DNA from: Clostridium luticellarii
Lineage (GTDB): Bacteria; Bacillota; Clostridia; Clostridiales; Clostridiaceae
Direction of reading: 5' to 3'
Length of the DNA: 64,000 nucleotides
NCBI RefSeq assembly: GCF_002995845.1
Contig: NZ_PVXP01000008.1
Span: 24,877-88,876, forward strand
Shown here: in pieces, positions 1 to 9,137 of the stretch
How the letters are laid out: each line of letters begins with the position of its first letter
Position numbering within the stretch: position 1 is the stretch's first letter
Position numbers and translations under genes: made by a program
Notes under the pieces: model-generated
Database searches by the model: none
The model's input: the letters and a program-made list of their open reading frames with translations, nothing else
Told to the model about the DNA's origin: nothing

Positions 1-2
1 AT

Positions 3-482
3 AATGGATTTCACATCCACTATAGCAATGATTTACACTTTCACAATGATTCTACACCAAATCATGAAAACAAATTAAATAAAATCAAATTCTTATTTGG
101 TATGCTAAATCACATAAAGATTGAAAAAAACCCGGAAAGCGGCTACACCCTTTCTTTAATTTCAGATAAAATTTCTGAAGATCTTCAAGAGTTGTTATTT
201 GAAGTAATAGACAATAATATAAAAAATATAAAAGTGGAAAATAATTATATCCACAACAATTATTCAACACATCTCAAGCACGATAATTTTCATAAAGATT
301 TGAGTTTTGAAAAAAGGCCGGATGAATTTCATAATTTCATGAAACAACTTCACAAATCAAAAAATTTTAAATTCCAAATAGAGGTATCTGTAAATGACAA
401 ATATGAAGTAAAAAAATCTACTGTTAAAATAGAAAGTCCCCAGTTTAATATGAAGCTCAATGTAAACGTAAATTTGTCTTGA
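3..482 (+). CDS. Hypothetical protein, 5'-truncated by the window edge
   Basis: I do not recognise this protein. The reading frame is open from base 3, so the visible 159 codons are the C-terminal part of a longer gene; the first in-frame ATG at 102 is not preceded by a convincing ribosome binding site. The N-terminal visible part is rich in His, Asn and Ser and the rest is hydrophilic and Lys-rich, with alternating charged and aliphatic residues near the end that suggest beta strands. There is no membrane segment, cysteine or motif. It could be a spore-coat or cytosolic protein, but nothing here decides that. A decayed acetyltransferase follows on the other strand. Confidence 0.5.
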   Translation, partial: NGFHIHYSNDLHFHNDSTPNHENKLNKIKFLFGMLNHIKIEKNPESGYTLSLISDKISEDLQELLFEVIDNNIKNIKVENNYIHNNYSTHLKHDNFHKDLSFEKRPDEFHNFMKQLHKSKNFKFQIEVSVNDKYEVKKSTVKIESPQFNMKLNVNVNLS

Positions 483-487
483 AAAAA

Positions 488-700
488 TTAGCTGTGTTTT
501 AAAATAATGTTAAAACACATATGAATTTTTAGGGAAGCCATTTTGAACTTCCCTAAATTTACTCTTGAAGAAAATTGTGTCCTTAAACCTTTATTCCACT
601 TTGAATATCTAACTCCATATCCAATATGTCCGCCACGTCTTAACAGTTCATCAGTCAATTTGTGACGAATAAAAACTTCTCCAATATAGTTGTTGTATAC
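488..700 (-). pseudogene. Relic of a GNAT-family acetyltransferase
   Basis: Translating the minus strand from 700 to a TAA at 488 gives a short peptide with the acetyltransferase core pattern G-E-V-x-I-R-H, L-L-R-R-G-G-H-I-G-Y-G-V-R, which is the beta-4/motif A region of GNAT proteins of the COG3981 type. There is an in-frame stop just upstream (701-703), no start codon or ribosome binding site, and the sequence after the motif does not continue as a normal GNAT C-terminus. I read it as a fragment left after deletion. The 528-557 inverted repeat lies inside its tail. Confidence 0.6.
528..557. repeat. 10-bp inverted repeat (hairpin) in the GNAT relic
   Basis: TTTAGGGAAG at 528-537 is matched exactly by CTTCCCTAAA at 548-557 across a 10-base loop. 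There is no T-run after either arm, so a terminator role for the upstream gene is only possible, not shown. Confidence 0.4.
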
Positions 701-714
701 CTACAGTATACAAC
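692..714. promoter_or_regulatory. Operator-like palindrome upstream of the dicarboxylate operon
   Basis: GTTGTATAC at 692-700 and GTATACAAC at 706-714 form a perfect 9-bp inverted repeat with a 5-base spacer, about 130 bp ahead of the transporter gene. Spacing and symmetry suit a dimeric repressor or LysR-type site. The matching regulator is unknown; the LysR gene at 6383-7264 is a candidate only by proximity. Confidence 0.4.
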
Positions 715-846
715 ACAGCAGTAATCAAAAGCTCATAAATAACATTTATAAGTGAATAAGCAAACAATATTTAACATGTAAACCTTTTGAATATATAATT
801 ATAGATAGATTTTAAAACAAATTGTAAAAGGGGGATGAAATTTATC

Positions 847-2292
847 ATGGGAAAAGTTATTCAACAAGGAAAAATATCTGTCTCTAATTCTAAAAGTATG
901 TATGTAAAGCTTCTCATGGCCGTTGCTGTGGGAATAATAATCTGGTTTATACCAACTCCTGCCGGAGTAAAAACCAATGCATGGCATATGTTTGCTATTT
1001 TTGTTGCCACTATAATCGGATGTATATTGAAGCCGCTCCCTATTGGCGCAGTATCCATGATAGGGCTAACTATAACAGCTGCTACCAATACAGCAACTAT
1101 AAAAGTGGCTCTTTCCGGATTCAGCCAGAGCAGTATATGGCTTATAGTTATGGCTTTCTTTATTTCAAGAGGTTTTATAAAAACCGGTCTGGGTTCCAGA
1201 ATAGCTTATGAATTTGTACGATTATTCGGTAAAAAAACTCTGGGATTATGTTATTCAGTTTTATTCTGTGATCTTGCCATAGCTCCGGCAACGCCAAGCA
1301 ATACGGCAAGAGCCGGCGGTATAGTATATCCTATAGTCAAGTCTCTTTCAGAATCTTTCAATTCAAGGCCGGAAGATGGTACGGAGAGAAAAATAGGATC
1401 TTTTCTTATATTTTCCGAGTTTCACGGAGACATAATAACTTCCGCAATGTTTATGACCGCCATGGCTGCAAATCCACTGGCTCAAACCCTGGCAGAAAGC
1501 CTGAATGTACATATAACCTGGTTTGGCTGGTTTTTAGCGGCACTTTTACCTGGTATTATATGCTTTATACTTGTTCCACTTATAATATACAAAATATATC
1601 CACCTGAGATAAAGGCCACACCTAATGCACCTGAAATAGCTAAAGAACAGCTGAAAAAAATGGGACCCCTCACCAAAGAGGAAAAATATATGGCTCTTAT
1701 CTTCATAATAACACTGCTTTTATGGGTAACCGGAACCATAACCAAGATAGATGCCACTTTAACTGCTTTCATAGGATTGTCCCTGCTCTTGCTGCTCAAT
1801 GTGCTCAATTGGAATGATATAAAAAGTGAAAAAGGAGCCTGGGATACTTTAGTATGGTTTTCAGTTCTGGTGATGATGGCAAATGAATTGAACGAATTGG
1901 GATTTATCCCCTGGTTCAGCAAATTAATCGCCGGGAGTGTAGCAGGCCTCAGCTGGCAGGTTATTCTATTGGTCTTGATTCTGGCTTATTTCTACAGCCA
2001 CTATATATTTGCAAGTGCTACTGCCCATGTAAGTGCCATGTACTCCGCATTTCTTGCGGTGGCAATAGCCGGTGGAATACCACCCATGCTGGCAGCACTG
2101 ACTTTAGGTTTCTTCGGCAATCTATTTGCATCCACAACCCACTACAGCAATGGACCTGCACCTCTTCTATTCGGATCAGGTTACGTAAGCCAGAACAAGT
2201 GGTGGAGTTTGAATTTCATACTGGGAATATTCTATATAGTGGTTTGGCTTGGAATTGGACCTATATGGTGCCACATCATAGGTGTATACTAA
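847..2292 (+). CDS. DASS-family dicarboxylate/2-oxoglutarate-malate type transporter
   Basis: Integral membrane carrier of the divalent anion:Na+ symporter family (SLC13/CitT branch), about 481 residues, the usual length, with 11-12 hydrophobic segments. Two family signatures are visible: a first-half Ser-Asn-Thr motif in A-T-P-S-N-T-A-R after the hairpin S-G-F-S-Q-S-S-I-W, and a second-half S-A-T-A-H-V-S-A block that forms the other substrate loop. ATG 847 is preferred over ATG 835 because the G-rich ribosome binding site (827-834) abuts 835. It heads an operon with a LarA racemase 36 bp downstream and a malic/malolactic enzyme, so malate or a related dicarboxylate is the inferred substrate, perhaps by exchange with lactate. 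Citrate, succinate or tartrate remain possible. Confidence 0.85.
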   Translation: MGKVIQQGKISVSNSKSMYVKLLMAVAVGIIIWFIPTPAGVKTNAWHMFAIFVATIIGCILKPLPIGAVSMIGLTITAATNTATIKVALSGFSQSSIWLIVMAFFISRGFIKTGLGSRIAYEFVRLFGKKTLGLCYSVLFCDLAIAPATPSNTARAGGIVYPIVKSLSESFNSRPEDGTERKIGSFLIFSEFHGDIITSAMFMTAMAANPLAQTLAESLNVHITWFGWFLAALLPGIICFILVPLIIYKIYPPEIKATPNAPEIAKEQLKKMGPLTKEEKYMALIFIITLLLWVTGTITKIDATLTAFIGLSLLLLLNVLNWNDIKSEKGAWDTLVWFSVLVMMANELNELGFIPWFSKLIAGSVAGLSWQVILLVLILAYFYSHYIFASATAHVSAMYSAFLAVAIAGGIPPMLAALTLGFFGNLFASTTHYSNGPAPLLFGSGYVSQNKWWSLNFILGIFYIVVWLGIGPIWCHIIGVY

Positions 2293-2328
2293 ATACCATG
2301 TGAAATAATTTAAATAAGGAGTAAAGTC

Positions 2329-3582
2329 ATGAAAAAAATTGAACTCAAATACAAAGATTCAGAGTGCATGATAGAGATTCCAGATAAAAATCTAGCTGGT
2401 ATTCTAAATTCAAATGATCTTCCTGAAGTGAAAAATGCTGATGAAGAAATAATACATGCACTTGAGAATCCTATAGAATCAAAACCCCTGTGCGAACTGG
2501 CCAGAGGTAAACACAATATTGTAATACTTGTAAGCGACATAACCCGTCCCGTGCCATCATATATACTGCTCCCGCCTATAATAGAAGAGCTTATAAGATC
2601 AGGAGCAGACTATGATAACATAACTATAGTTTTCGGACTCGGCTATCACAGAAAACAAACTAAAGAAGAAATGGAAAAATTAGTTGGACATTCTATATAC
2701 AATAAAGTAAAATGTATTAATCATGATATAGATGATTGTATCAACATAGGGACCACTTCCCGGGGTACTCCCGTAGATGTATTTCGGCCTGTAGCAGAAG
2801 CTGATTTTATAATTGCTACGGGGAACCTGGAATTTCACTATAAAGCTGGTTACAGCGGCGGCAATAAGGCTGTACTGCCGGGGGTATGCAGCAAGAGAAC
2901 CATTGAAAGCAATCACATAATGATGATAAAGCCTGGAACCATGCCTGGAAAATGTGAAAAAAATCCCATGAGAGAAGATATTGACGAGGCAGGCACTCTT
3001 GCAGGAGTAGATTTTATGGTAAATGCCATACTAAACAGCCATAAAAAAATAGTAAAAGTAGTAGCAGGCCATCCTATAAAGGCTCACAGGGAAGGAACCC
3101 AATATATAGATAAAATGTATAAGATTAAATTGAAAAAGAAAGTTGATATTGTAGTTGCCTCCTGCGGAGGCTATCCCAAAGATATAAATTTATATCAATC
3201 TCAAAAAGGCCTGGAAAATGCCAGTTATGCCGTAAAAGACGGCGGCAGCATAATCCTTCTTGCAGAATGTAAAGATGGTCTTGGGGAAAAACTATTCGAA
3301 GAGTGGATGATAAAGGCTAAAAACACACACGAACCTGTAAAATGGATACAGGAAAATTTTATGCTGGGTGCTCATAAAGCCGCCGTTATCTGTACAGTTT
3401 TAGAAAGAATCAAAGTATATCTGGTTTCATCTATGAGTGATGAAATTGTAAAAAATATTTTCATGCATCCAGTAAAATCCCCTCAGGAAGGATTGGATAT
3501 TGCCTTGAAGGAATATGGGGAAAATTCCAGCGTACTTGTTATTCCCTATGCAAATTCAGTACTGCCCTATGTAGAAGATTAA
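2329..3582 (+). CDS. larA: LarA-family nickel-pincer hydroxyacid racemase
   Basis: Cytosolic 417-residue protein of the LarA (DUF2088) family, which racemises alpha-hydroxyacids using the nickel-pincer nucleotide cofactor. The family landmarks are visible: G-L-G-Y-H-R near residue 105 (catalytic His), F-H-Y-K-A-G-Y-S-G-G-N-K-A with the second His and the cofactor-tethering Lys near residues 170-185, and the following L-P-G-V. It has its own AAGGAG site and lies between a dicarboxylate carrier and a malic/malolactic enzyme. Characterised LarA homologues act on lactate, malate or other hydroxyacids, so substrate cannot be read from sequence; malate or lactate fits this operon. The cofactor biosynthesis genes larB, larC and larE are not in the window. 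Confidence 0.85.
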   Translation: MKKIELKYKDSECMIEIPDKNLAGILNSNDLPEVKNADEEIIHALENPIESKPLCELARGKHNIVILVSDITRPVPSYILLPPIIEELIRSGADYDNITIVFGLGYHRKQTKEEMEKLVGHSIYNKVKCINHDIDDCINIGTTSRGTPVDVFRPVAEADFIIATGNLEFHYKAGYSGGNKAVLPGVCSKRTIESNHIMMIKPGTMPGKCEKNPMREDIDEAGTLAGVDFMVNAILNSHKKIVKVVAGHPIKAHREGTQYIDKMYKIKLKKKVDIVVASCGGYPKDINLYQSQKGLENASYAVKDGGSIILLAECKDGLGEKLFEEWMIKAKNTHEPVKWIQENFMLGAHKAAVICTVLERIKVYLVSSMSDEIVKNIFMHPVKSPQEGLDIALKEYGENSSVLVIPYANSVLPYVED

Positions 3583-3615
3583 AAATATCAATTAATAAAA
3601 AGGAGTGTTTACAAG

Positions 3616-5247
3616 ATGAGTAATTTGAAAGGACAGGATTTATTGAGAAATCCATTTTTAAACAAAGGAACTGCTTTTACAAAGAATGAAAGAGAAAAAT
3701 ACGATCTGACAGGTTTCCTTCCGGATACCGTGAGAACAATAGAAGAACAGGAGAAGCTGGCCTACAGTAGATCTAAAGACTTTGAAACCAATCTTGAAAA
3801 ACATCTTTATCTCATGAATATATATGACACCAACAGAACTCTGTTCTATTATCTGGTGGGAAAGCATGTCGTTGAATTCCTGCCTATAATCTACACTCCG
3901 ACTATAGGAGACGCTGTCATAAATTATTCCAAAAATTACGATACACCAAAAGATGCTGTTTTCTTGTCAGTAGATCACCCTGAAGACATAAAAAAATCCA
4001 TTCAGGAATCCCTCAAGGATCTGGATGAAATAAAGCTTATAGTTGTAACTGACGGTGAAGGTGTACTTGGCATAGGAGACTGGGGAGTGCAGGGCGTTGA
4101 CATTTCCATAGGCAAACTTGCGGTATATACCGTAGCTGCAGGGGTAAATCCCAGAAATGTCCTTCCTGTGGTAATAGATGCAGGAACCAACAATGAAAAA
4201 CTTTTAAATGATCCGCTTTATCTGGGAAACAAGCACAAGAGAGTTACGGGCAAAAAATATTACGATTTTATAGATAAATTCGTCAAGATAAGTTTGGAAC
4301 TGTTTCCTGAAGTACTTCTTCACTGGGAGGATTTTGGACGTGGAAATGCCAGAACTATTCTGGAAAAATATAGGGAAAAAATCTGTACCTTCAATGATGA
4401 TATTCAGGGTACCGGGGTAATGATGAACTCCGCTATAAATGCTGTAGCCAGGGCTACGAATATACCTGTCAAAGAACATAGAGTGGTAATTTTTGGTGCA
4501 GGAACTGCGGGAATAGGTGTAACTGATCAGATATTCCTGGAAAAGGTACGAAATGGTCTGTCCGAGGAAGAAGCCAGAAAACAGTTTTATCTTGTAGATC
4601 GCCAGGGACTGCTCACCGATGACATTGTCGATCTTACAGAGGGACAGAAAAAATATGCAAGATCAAAAAATGAGTTTAAAAATCCTTTAAAGGATCTGGC
4701 TGAAATAATACGGGAGGTTAAACCTTCTGTTCTAATCGGAACCTCCGGCGTGCACGGTGCTTTTACAGAAGATGTAATAAAAGCCATGTCCCAAATAAAT
4801 GAAAGACCTGCCATTATGCCCATTTCAAACCCTACCAAGCTTTGCGAGGCAACTGCAGAGGACATGATAAAATGGAGTAACGGCAGAGCACTCGTAGTTA
4901 CAGGAAGCCCGTCAGATCCGGTGAATTACAAGGGAGTAACTTATACTATAGGGCAGGCCAACAATGCACTGCTTTATCCCGGACTGGGTCTTGGCATAAT
5001 AGTTGCAAAATCAAAAATAGTAACAGACGGCATGTTGTCTGCTGCAGCACACGGTATTGCATCCCTTCAGGATCTCTCCAAACCGGGAGCTCCTATACTT
5101 CCACCGGTGGCCAAATTAAGGGAAGCTTCAAAGCTGGTGGCAACTGCCGTAGTAGAAGAAGCCATAAAGGAAGGGTTGAACAGGATACCTATATCCGACG
5201 CTGCAAAAGCAGTGGAAAATGAGATCTGGGAACCTCGCTACATGTAG
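3616..5247 (+). CDS. Malolactic enzyme / NAD-dependent malic enzyme (long form)
   Basis: 543-residue oxidative decarboxylase of the malic enzyme family, soluble, needing NAD and Mn2+/Mg2+. The N-terminal N-P-F-L-N-K-G-T-A-F-T block, the Y-T-P-T-I-G-D-A active-site Tyr region, G-D-W-G-V-Q-G-V-D-I, F-N-D-D-I-Q-G-T-G metal-binding acidic pair and the Rossmann G-A-G-T-A-G-I-G are all present. From memory, the N-terminus and the G-D-W-G-V-x-G-V-D-I stretch resemble lactic acid bacterial malolactic enzyme (malate to L-lactate plus CO2) more than enteric malic enzyme (malate to pyruvate). Length, about 540, also matches malolactic enzymes. Last gene of the transporter-larA operon, 33 bp after larA. 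The choice between malolactic and malic activity is uncertain. Confidence 0.85.
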   Translation: MSNLKGQDLLRNPFLNKGTAFTKNEREKYDLTGFLPDTVRTIEEQEKLAYSRSKDFETNLEKHLYLMNIYDTNRTLFYYLVGKHVVEFLPIIYTPTIGDAVINYSKNYDTPKDAVFLSVDHPEDIKKSIQESLKDLDEIKLIVVTDGEGVLGIGDWGVQGVDISIGKLAVYTVAAGVNPRNVLPVVIDAGTNNEKLLNDPLYLGNKHKRVTGKKYYDFIDKFVKISLELFPEVLLHWEDFGRGNARTILEKYREKICTFNDDIQGTGVMMNSAINAVARATNIPVKEHRVVIFGAGTAGIGVTDQIFLEKVRNGLSEEEARKQFYLVDRQGLLTDDIVDLTEGQKKYARSKNEFKNPLKDLAEIIREVKPSVLIGTSGVHGAFTEDVIKAMSQINERPAIMPISNPTKLCEATAEDMIKWSNGRALVVTGSPSDPVNYKGVTYTIGQANNALLYPGLGLGIIVAKSKIVTDGMLSAAAHGIASLQDLSKPGAPILPPVAKLREASKLVATAVVEEAIKEGLNRIPISDAAKAVENEIWEPRYM

Positions 5248-5269
5248 GTTGAAAATATTTCAGAAATAA

Positions 5270-5300
5270 CCGTACTGTGTATTATTTATACACGGTACGG
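5270..5300 (+). terminator. Hairpin after the malate operon
   Basis: CCGTACTGTGTA at 5270-5281 pairs with TACACGGTACGG at 5289-5300 (one T-G wobble) across a 7-base loop, 22 bp after the malic/malolactic enzyme stop. The hairpin is stable but the T-run is weak, so it may also act in mRNA 3'-end protection. Confidence 0.55.
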
Positions 5301-5423
5301 ATTCAGTTCCTATATTTTCACTATGATACAAATTTGATATTTCTGTCTATAAATGGAGAGAATCGTTACAGATAAAATTTCAAGATAATTCTGTATATTT
5401 ATATTTTGGGGAGGGATTAGAAA

Positions 5424-6350
5424 ATGAAAAAGGGATATATATTTATAATTTTAACTGCCATTTTTTACAGTACAGCTGAAGTTGCAGGAAGAATTCTGGC
5501 ACAGACAGGCAGTATGGATCCATTTCAGGTCATGTTCATTGCATTCTTGATAGGGGCCATAATATTATGCCCTCTGGCCACCAAGGATATCAAAGCCAGA
5601 AAACTGAAAATAAAAGCTGATGACTTAAGATATTTTGCCATCTGCGGTATATCGGCAGTTACTATATCAATGGTACTGCTCCAGTTTGCAGTTACCTACA
5701 CCAAGGCATCCACTGCAGCAGTTCTGTACTGCTTAAATGCAGTATTTTCAATACCTTTTGCATATTTCATGCTGAAGGAAAAAATTACAAAGGGAACACT
5801 TATATCCATGGTGGTTTCTTTAATTGGTGCCGTAATAATACTCAACCCTTCAGAAATTGTAGGAGGGCTTGGAAATCCCAGGGATATTATAGGAATGATC
5901 TTTGCACTTGGTTCTGCAGTGAGCTGGTCTTTTTATACAGTGTACAGCAAGAAGAGAGTTGATATATACGGAGGATACGTTTCCAATTTCTTTGGATTCT
6001 GTTTCGGAGTACTGGCTCTGCTGATTATTCTCGTGGCAACCGGGAGACCGATCTTTTCAGGAATAACTTTACAAAACATACTGGTATTATTATACATGGG
6101 CATTTTCATAAAGGCAATCGGATATATATGCTACATGGGTGCTATAAAGGAAACTTCTGCAATAACTGCATCAATGGTATTTTTGATAAAACCTGCACTG
6201 GCCACTATTTTTGCCATAATTATATTGGGCGAGAGTATAAAGATTAATATGATCATAGGTATAATATGCATAATTGCCGGTTCTTATGTTAAAATGAGCT
6301 CAGGTAAAAAAGAAAATAAAAAATTAATGTCCTCATCTAAAACAACATAG
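5424..6350 (+). CDS. EamA/DMT-superfamily permease
   Basis: 308-residue inner membrane protein with ten predicted hydrophobic helices in two homologous five-helix halves, the layout of EamA (drug/metabolite transporter) permeases. The C-terminus is a short Lys/Ser-rich cytoplasmic tail. A GGGAGGG ribosome binding site precedes the ATG. Typical exports are amino acids, nucleosides or drugs; the substrate is not readable. It lies between the malate operon and a LysR regulator in the same direction, 32 bp ahead of the regulator gene, so the two are probably cotranscribed. Confidence 0.8.
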   Translation: MKKGYIFIILTAIFYSTAEVAGRILAQTGSMDPFQVMFIAFLIGAIILCPLATKDIKARKLKIKADDLRYFAICGISAVTISMVLLQFAVTYTKASTAAVLYCLNAVFSIPFAYFMLKEKITKGTLISMVVSLIGAVIILNPSEIVGGLGNPRDIIGMIFALGSAVSWSFYTVYSKKRVDIYGGYVSNFFGFCFGVLALLIILVATGRPIFSGITLQNILVLLYMGIFIKAIGYICYMGAIKETSAITASMVFLIKPALATIFAIIILGESIKINMIIGIICIIAGSYVKMSSGKKENKKLMSSSKTT

Positions 6351-6382
6351 AATATAATTTTAATAAAGTTAGGTGTTGTAAT

Positions 6383-7264
6383 ATGAATATTAGAGATCTG
6401 GAATATTTCAATTCTCTCTGCATAACTAAAAGTTTCACCAAAACCTCCAGACAATTTTATATATCCCAGCCTTCTATAACTATGGCACTTCACAGACTTG
6501 AAAAAGAGTTGAATACAAAACTCATAATAAGGGATCATTCCCAAAATCAGATATCACTTACAAAACCAGGAGAGGTTTTAGAAAAACATATCAAAAATAT
6601 ACTGTCTGAAATAAAAGAAGCTAAATCAGAAATATCTCGTATAAATGGTGACAAGATAAAATTGGGAGTTCCTCCTATAATAGGAGCATACTACTTTCCA
6701 CTAATTTTGAAAGACCTGGTTGAACACGGCCTGGATAAATGTTTCACTTTAGTAGAGACAGGATCTGTGAAAATGAAGAAGCTGTTGTTAAAAGGCGAGG
6801 TGGATATATGTTTTATAGGATCTGTAGTCCCTATAAAAGAAGACGCAATTAGATCCCATGTCCTGACAACAGATGAATTTGCCATATGTATAAACAGAAA
6901 TCATCCTTTGGCAAAAAAAGACACTTTGGACTTCAAGGAACTTTCAGGAGAAAAATTTATTTCTCTAGGCGGAGATTACGTACACAATCAGGTGTTGAAG
7001 GAATTGTGCCGCAAAAATAATATATCCACAAGTTATTTTTACAATACAGATGAAATTCAAACTGCAAAATCTCTTATAGCATCAGGCTTCGGAGTTGGAT
7101 TAATGGTGCGTAAATCCGTTAAGGATATAAATGCCATAAAGACATTATCTCTCAAGGAGCCCATATATTTTTATATATCCCTGGCATTTAAAAAAGATCA
7201 CCATATGGTTTTGCAGGAGAAAAAGATCATAAATATAATACTCAATTCAAGTAAAAAAATTTAA
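6383..7264 (+). CDS. LysR-type transcriptional regulator
   Basis: 293-residue LysR protein: winged helix-turn-helix at residues 1-60 (M-N-I-R-D-L-E-Y-F start, then S-Q-P-S-I-T-M-A-L-H-R-L-E), a linker helix, and a periplasmic-binding-protein-like effector domain to the end. It follows the EamA permease by 32 bp and ends just before a strong terminator. It may control the permease and the upstream malate operon, which carries a palindrome at 692-714, but no divergent target gene exists to confirm this. The effector is unknown. Confidence 0.85.
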   Translation: MNIRDLEYFNSLCITKSFTKTSRQFYISQPSITMALHRLEKELNTKLIIRDHSQNQISLTKPGEVLEKHIKNILSEIKEAKSEISRINGDKIKLGVPPIIGAYYFPLILKDLVEHGLDKCFTLVETGSVKMKKLLLKGEVDICFIGSVVPIKEDAIRSHVLTTDEFAICINRNHPLAKKDTLDFKELSGEKFISLGGDYVHNQVLKELCRKNNISTSYFYNTDEIQTAKSLIASGFGVGLMVRKSVKDINAIKTLSLKEPIYFYISLAFKKDHHMVLQEKKIINIILNSSKKI

Positions 7265-7270
7265 TACCCA

Positions 7271-7310
7271 TTTTACACCGGGGATAGTGAATCTCCGGTG
7301 TAAAATTTTT
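7271..7310. terminator. Intrinsic terminator after the LysR gene
   Basis: TTTTACACCGG at 7271-7281 pairs with CCGGTGTAAAA at 7295-7305, followed by TTTTT. The A-rich left flank makes it workable in both directions, serving the convergent membrane-protein gene as well. Confidence 0.85.
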
Positions 7311-7311
7311 A

Positions 7312-7801
7312 TTATAATTTTTTCTTTTTTCTAGTGCTGTTAATTGCCGAAATTGCTAAAATCCATAAAATTATGAATATCACAGAAATTAAAATAACAG
7401 AAAAGAACCACTCTTTAAATGGTAATTTAAAAACTACATTTAACCCATATAATGGTGTTACAAATATAACATCAAACAATATACTTATTATGGAAAATTT
7501 AGAAAGTGCAACTGCAACTTGGGCATTTAACCTGGTAATTATTAAATCTTCTATAGATACACCCATCACCATTACCCAATATCCCAACATATATATAAAT
7601 AATTAATTCTTTTTTAGTATAAAAGTATATACCCAAACCAATCCATACCAATAAATAAAAAAGCGAAAAAATAAAATTGAAATATGATGATGGGGTTCCT
7701 GTTTCAATGGGAAGATTTATCACTATGCCCATAATATTTAGGATAATTAAGATTAAAATTGCAGTTTTACTTTTCAAATCTATCATGCCTCTCTTATACA
7801 A
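7312..7801 (-). pseudogene. Frameshifted small membrane protein gene
   Basis: Two overlapping minus-strand frames together make one hydrophobic protein of about 160 residues: frame one from ATG 7801 gives an N-terminal part with two transmembrane segments ending Y-V-G-I-L-G, and the second frame picks up directly at Y-W-V-M-V-M-G-V-S-I-E-D and adds two more segments and a Lys-rich tail ending at 7312. The switch point is near 7570-7585 at a T/G-rich stretch. The joined protein has four helices and no recognised family. It is either a recent one-base mutation or a sequencing error. Confidence 0.6.
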
Positions 7802-7856
7802 ATTAGTGCTTTAAGTTCAATTATAAATTAATGAAAATAGATGATAAAAATCCACT

Positions 7857-9113
7857 CTAGATTAAATACTTCTTATATTTCTCATAATCTGATTTTTTAC
7901 ACTCCAGAGACAAAAGTATGCCGTTATTTTCATAACTGCTTGACTTTACAACTGCATTATCATTGAAATAGGATACTATATCTCCCCTGCTATAGGGAAT
8001 CAGTAATTTACAGCAGACATAGTCCTCAAAAATTTTTCTGCGGATTGTTTCCACCAATTTATCCATTCCTGATTTTTCTCTGGCAGAAATATATATACAA
8101 TCCTCTTTATCCTCAGGAATTTTATCTTCCACCAAATCTATCTTGTTATAACAGTAGATTACGGGAATATTATCCGCCCCCAGTTCCTTCAATGTGTCCC
8201 TGGTAACGTCCATCTGCTTTTCATAATTGGCATTTGAATAATCCACCACATGAATGAGTACATCGGCTTCTGAAACTTCTTCCAGGGTTGAGCGAAATGC
8301 CTTTATCAAGTAATGGGGCAGCTTGCTTATAAATCCCACTGTATCCGTCAGCAGAAAAGATTTATTATCCGGCAGATCAATTCTCCTGACAGAAGTCTGC
8401 AGCGTTGCAAACAGCATATCCTTTTCGAAAACCTGCTTGTCAATCGACGGATTGAACAAATCCATCATGGCATTCATCACCGTGGATTTGCCTGCATTGG
8501 TATATCCCACCAGGGCAATTACAGGCATATCCCCCCTTTTACGCCTTTTTCGCTGATTCTGACGCTGGGATACAAGCACCTCCAATTCTCTATTCAGCCC
8601 GCTGATCCTGTCTTCAATTTTTCTGCGGTCAAGTTCCAGCTTTGTCTCACCGGCTCCTCTGTTTTTAAGAGACGAACCACCTCCCTGACGATCCATGGAT
8701 TCTCCAAATCCGGTTAATCTGGGAAGCATATACTGGAGCTTTGCTATCTCCACTTGAAGCTGGGCTTCTCTGGTCCCGGCCCTCTGGGCAAAGATATCAA
8801 GAATCAAAGAGGTTCTGTCTATTATTGTGCAGTTCAATCTCTTCTCCAAATTGCGAATTTGAGAAGGAGACAGCTCATCGTCAAAAATCACCATGTCTGC
8901 ATCTTTCTCCTCAATAAACCTGCACATCTCTTCAATCTTACCCTTGCCCAGATAATGAGACGAATTCACTTTATTCAATTTTTGTGTTATTTTCCCGACT
9001 ACTTCTATATCACATGCCTCTGCAAGGTTGAACAATTCTTCCATAAGATTGGCAAAATTCCTGTCATTATTGAGATTCACCCCTGCTATTACGGCCTTTT
9101 TTCTCTGTTCCAT
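7857..9113 (-). CDS. hflX: Ribosome-associated GTPase HflX
   Basis: GTPase of the Obg-HflX group that splits stalled 70S ribosomes and protects against heat and macrolide/lincosamide stress. The 418-residue protein has the N-terminal HflX domain with the G-K-G-K glycine-rich loop and D-D-E-L-S-P-S-Q, a coiled-coil linker with R-G-x-G-E-T-K-L-E, then the G domain: G1 G-Y-T-N-A-G-K-S, G3 D-T-V-G-F-I (the catalytic Gln is replaced by hydrophobic residues, as in the family) and G4 N-K-I-D. ATG 9113 is spaced properly from GGAGG (9121-9125), unlike ATG 9119. A 250-base leader with a peptide ORF and a terminator precedes it, suggesting attenuation control by ribosome stalling. Confidence 0.95.
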   Translation of the reverse strand: MEQRKKAVIAGVNLNNDRNFANLMEELFNLAEACDIEVVGKITQKLNKVNSSHYLGKGKIEEMCRFIEEKDADMVIFDDELSPSQIRNLEKRLNCTIIDRTSLILDIFAQRAGTREAQLQVEIAKLQYMLPRLTGFGESMDRQGGGSSLKNRGAGETKLELDRRKIEDRISGLNRELEVLVSQRQNQRKRRKRGDMPVIALVGYTNAGKSTVMNAMMDLFNPSIDKQVFEKDMLFATLQTSVRRIDLPDNKSFLLTDTVGFISKLPHYLIKAFRSTLEEVSEADVLIHVVDYSNANYEKQMDVTRDTLKELGADNIPVIYCYNKIDLVEDKIPEDKEDCIYISAREKSGMDKLVETIRRKIFEDYVCCKLLIPYSRGDIVSYFNDNAVVKSSSYENNGILLSLECKKSDYEKYKKYLI

Positions 9114-9137
9114 ATACATTCCTCCATTTTATTGAAA

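Noticed and set aside
1482..1922. 146-codon minus-strand ORF inside the transporter gene
   Set aside because: Antisense shadow of a well-supported membrane protein; no ribosome site or family resemblance.
7334..7606. 90-codon plus-strand ORF
   Set aside because: Lies opposite the frameshifted membrane gene, whose joined frames give coherent hydrophobic helices; the plus frame has no ribosome site.
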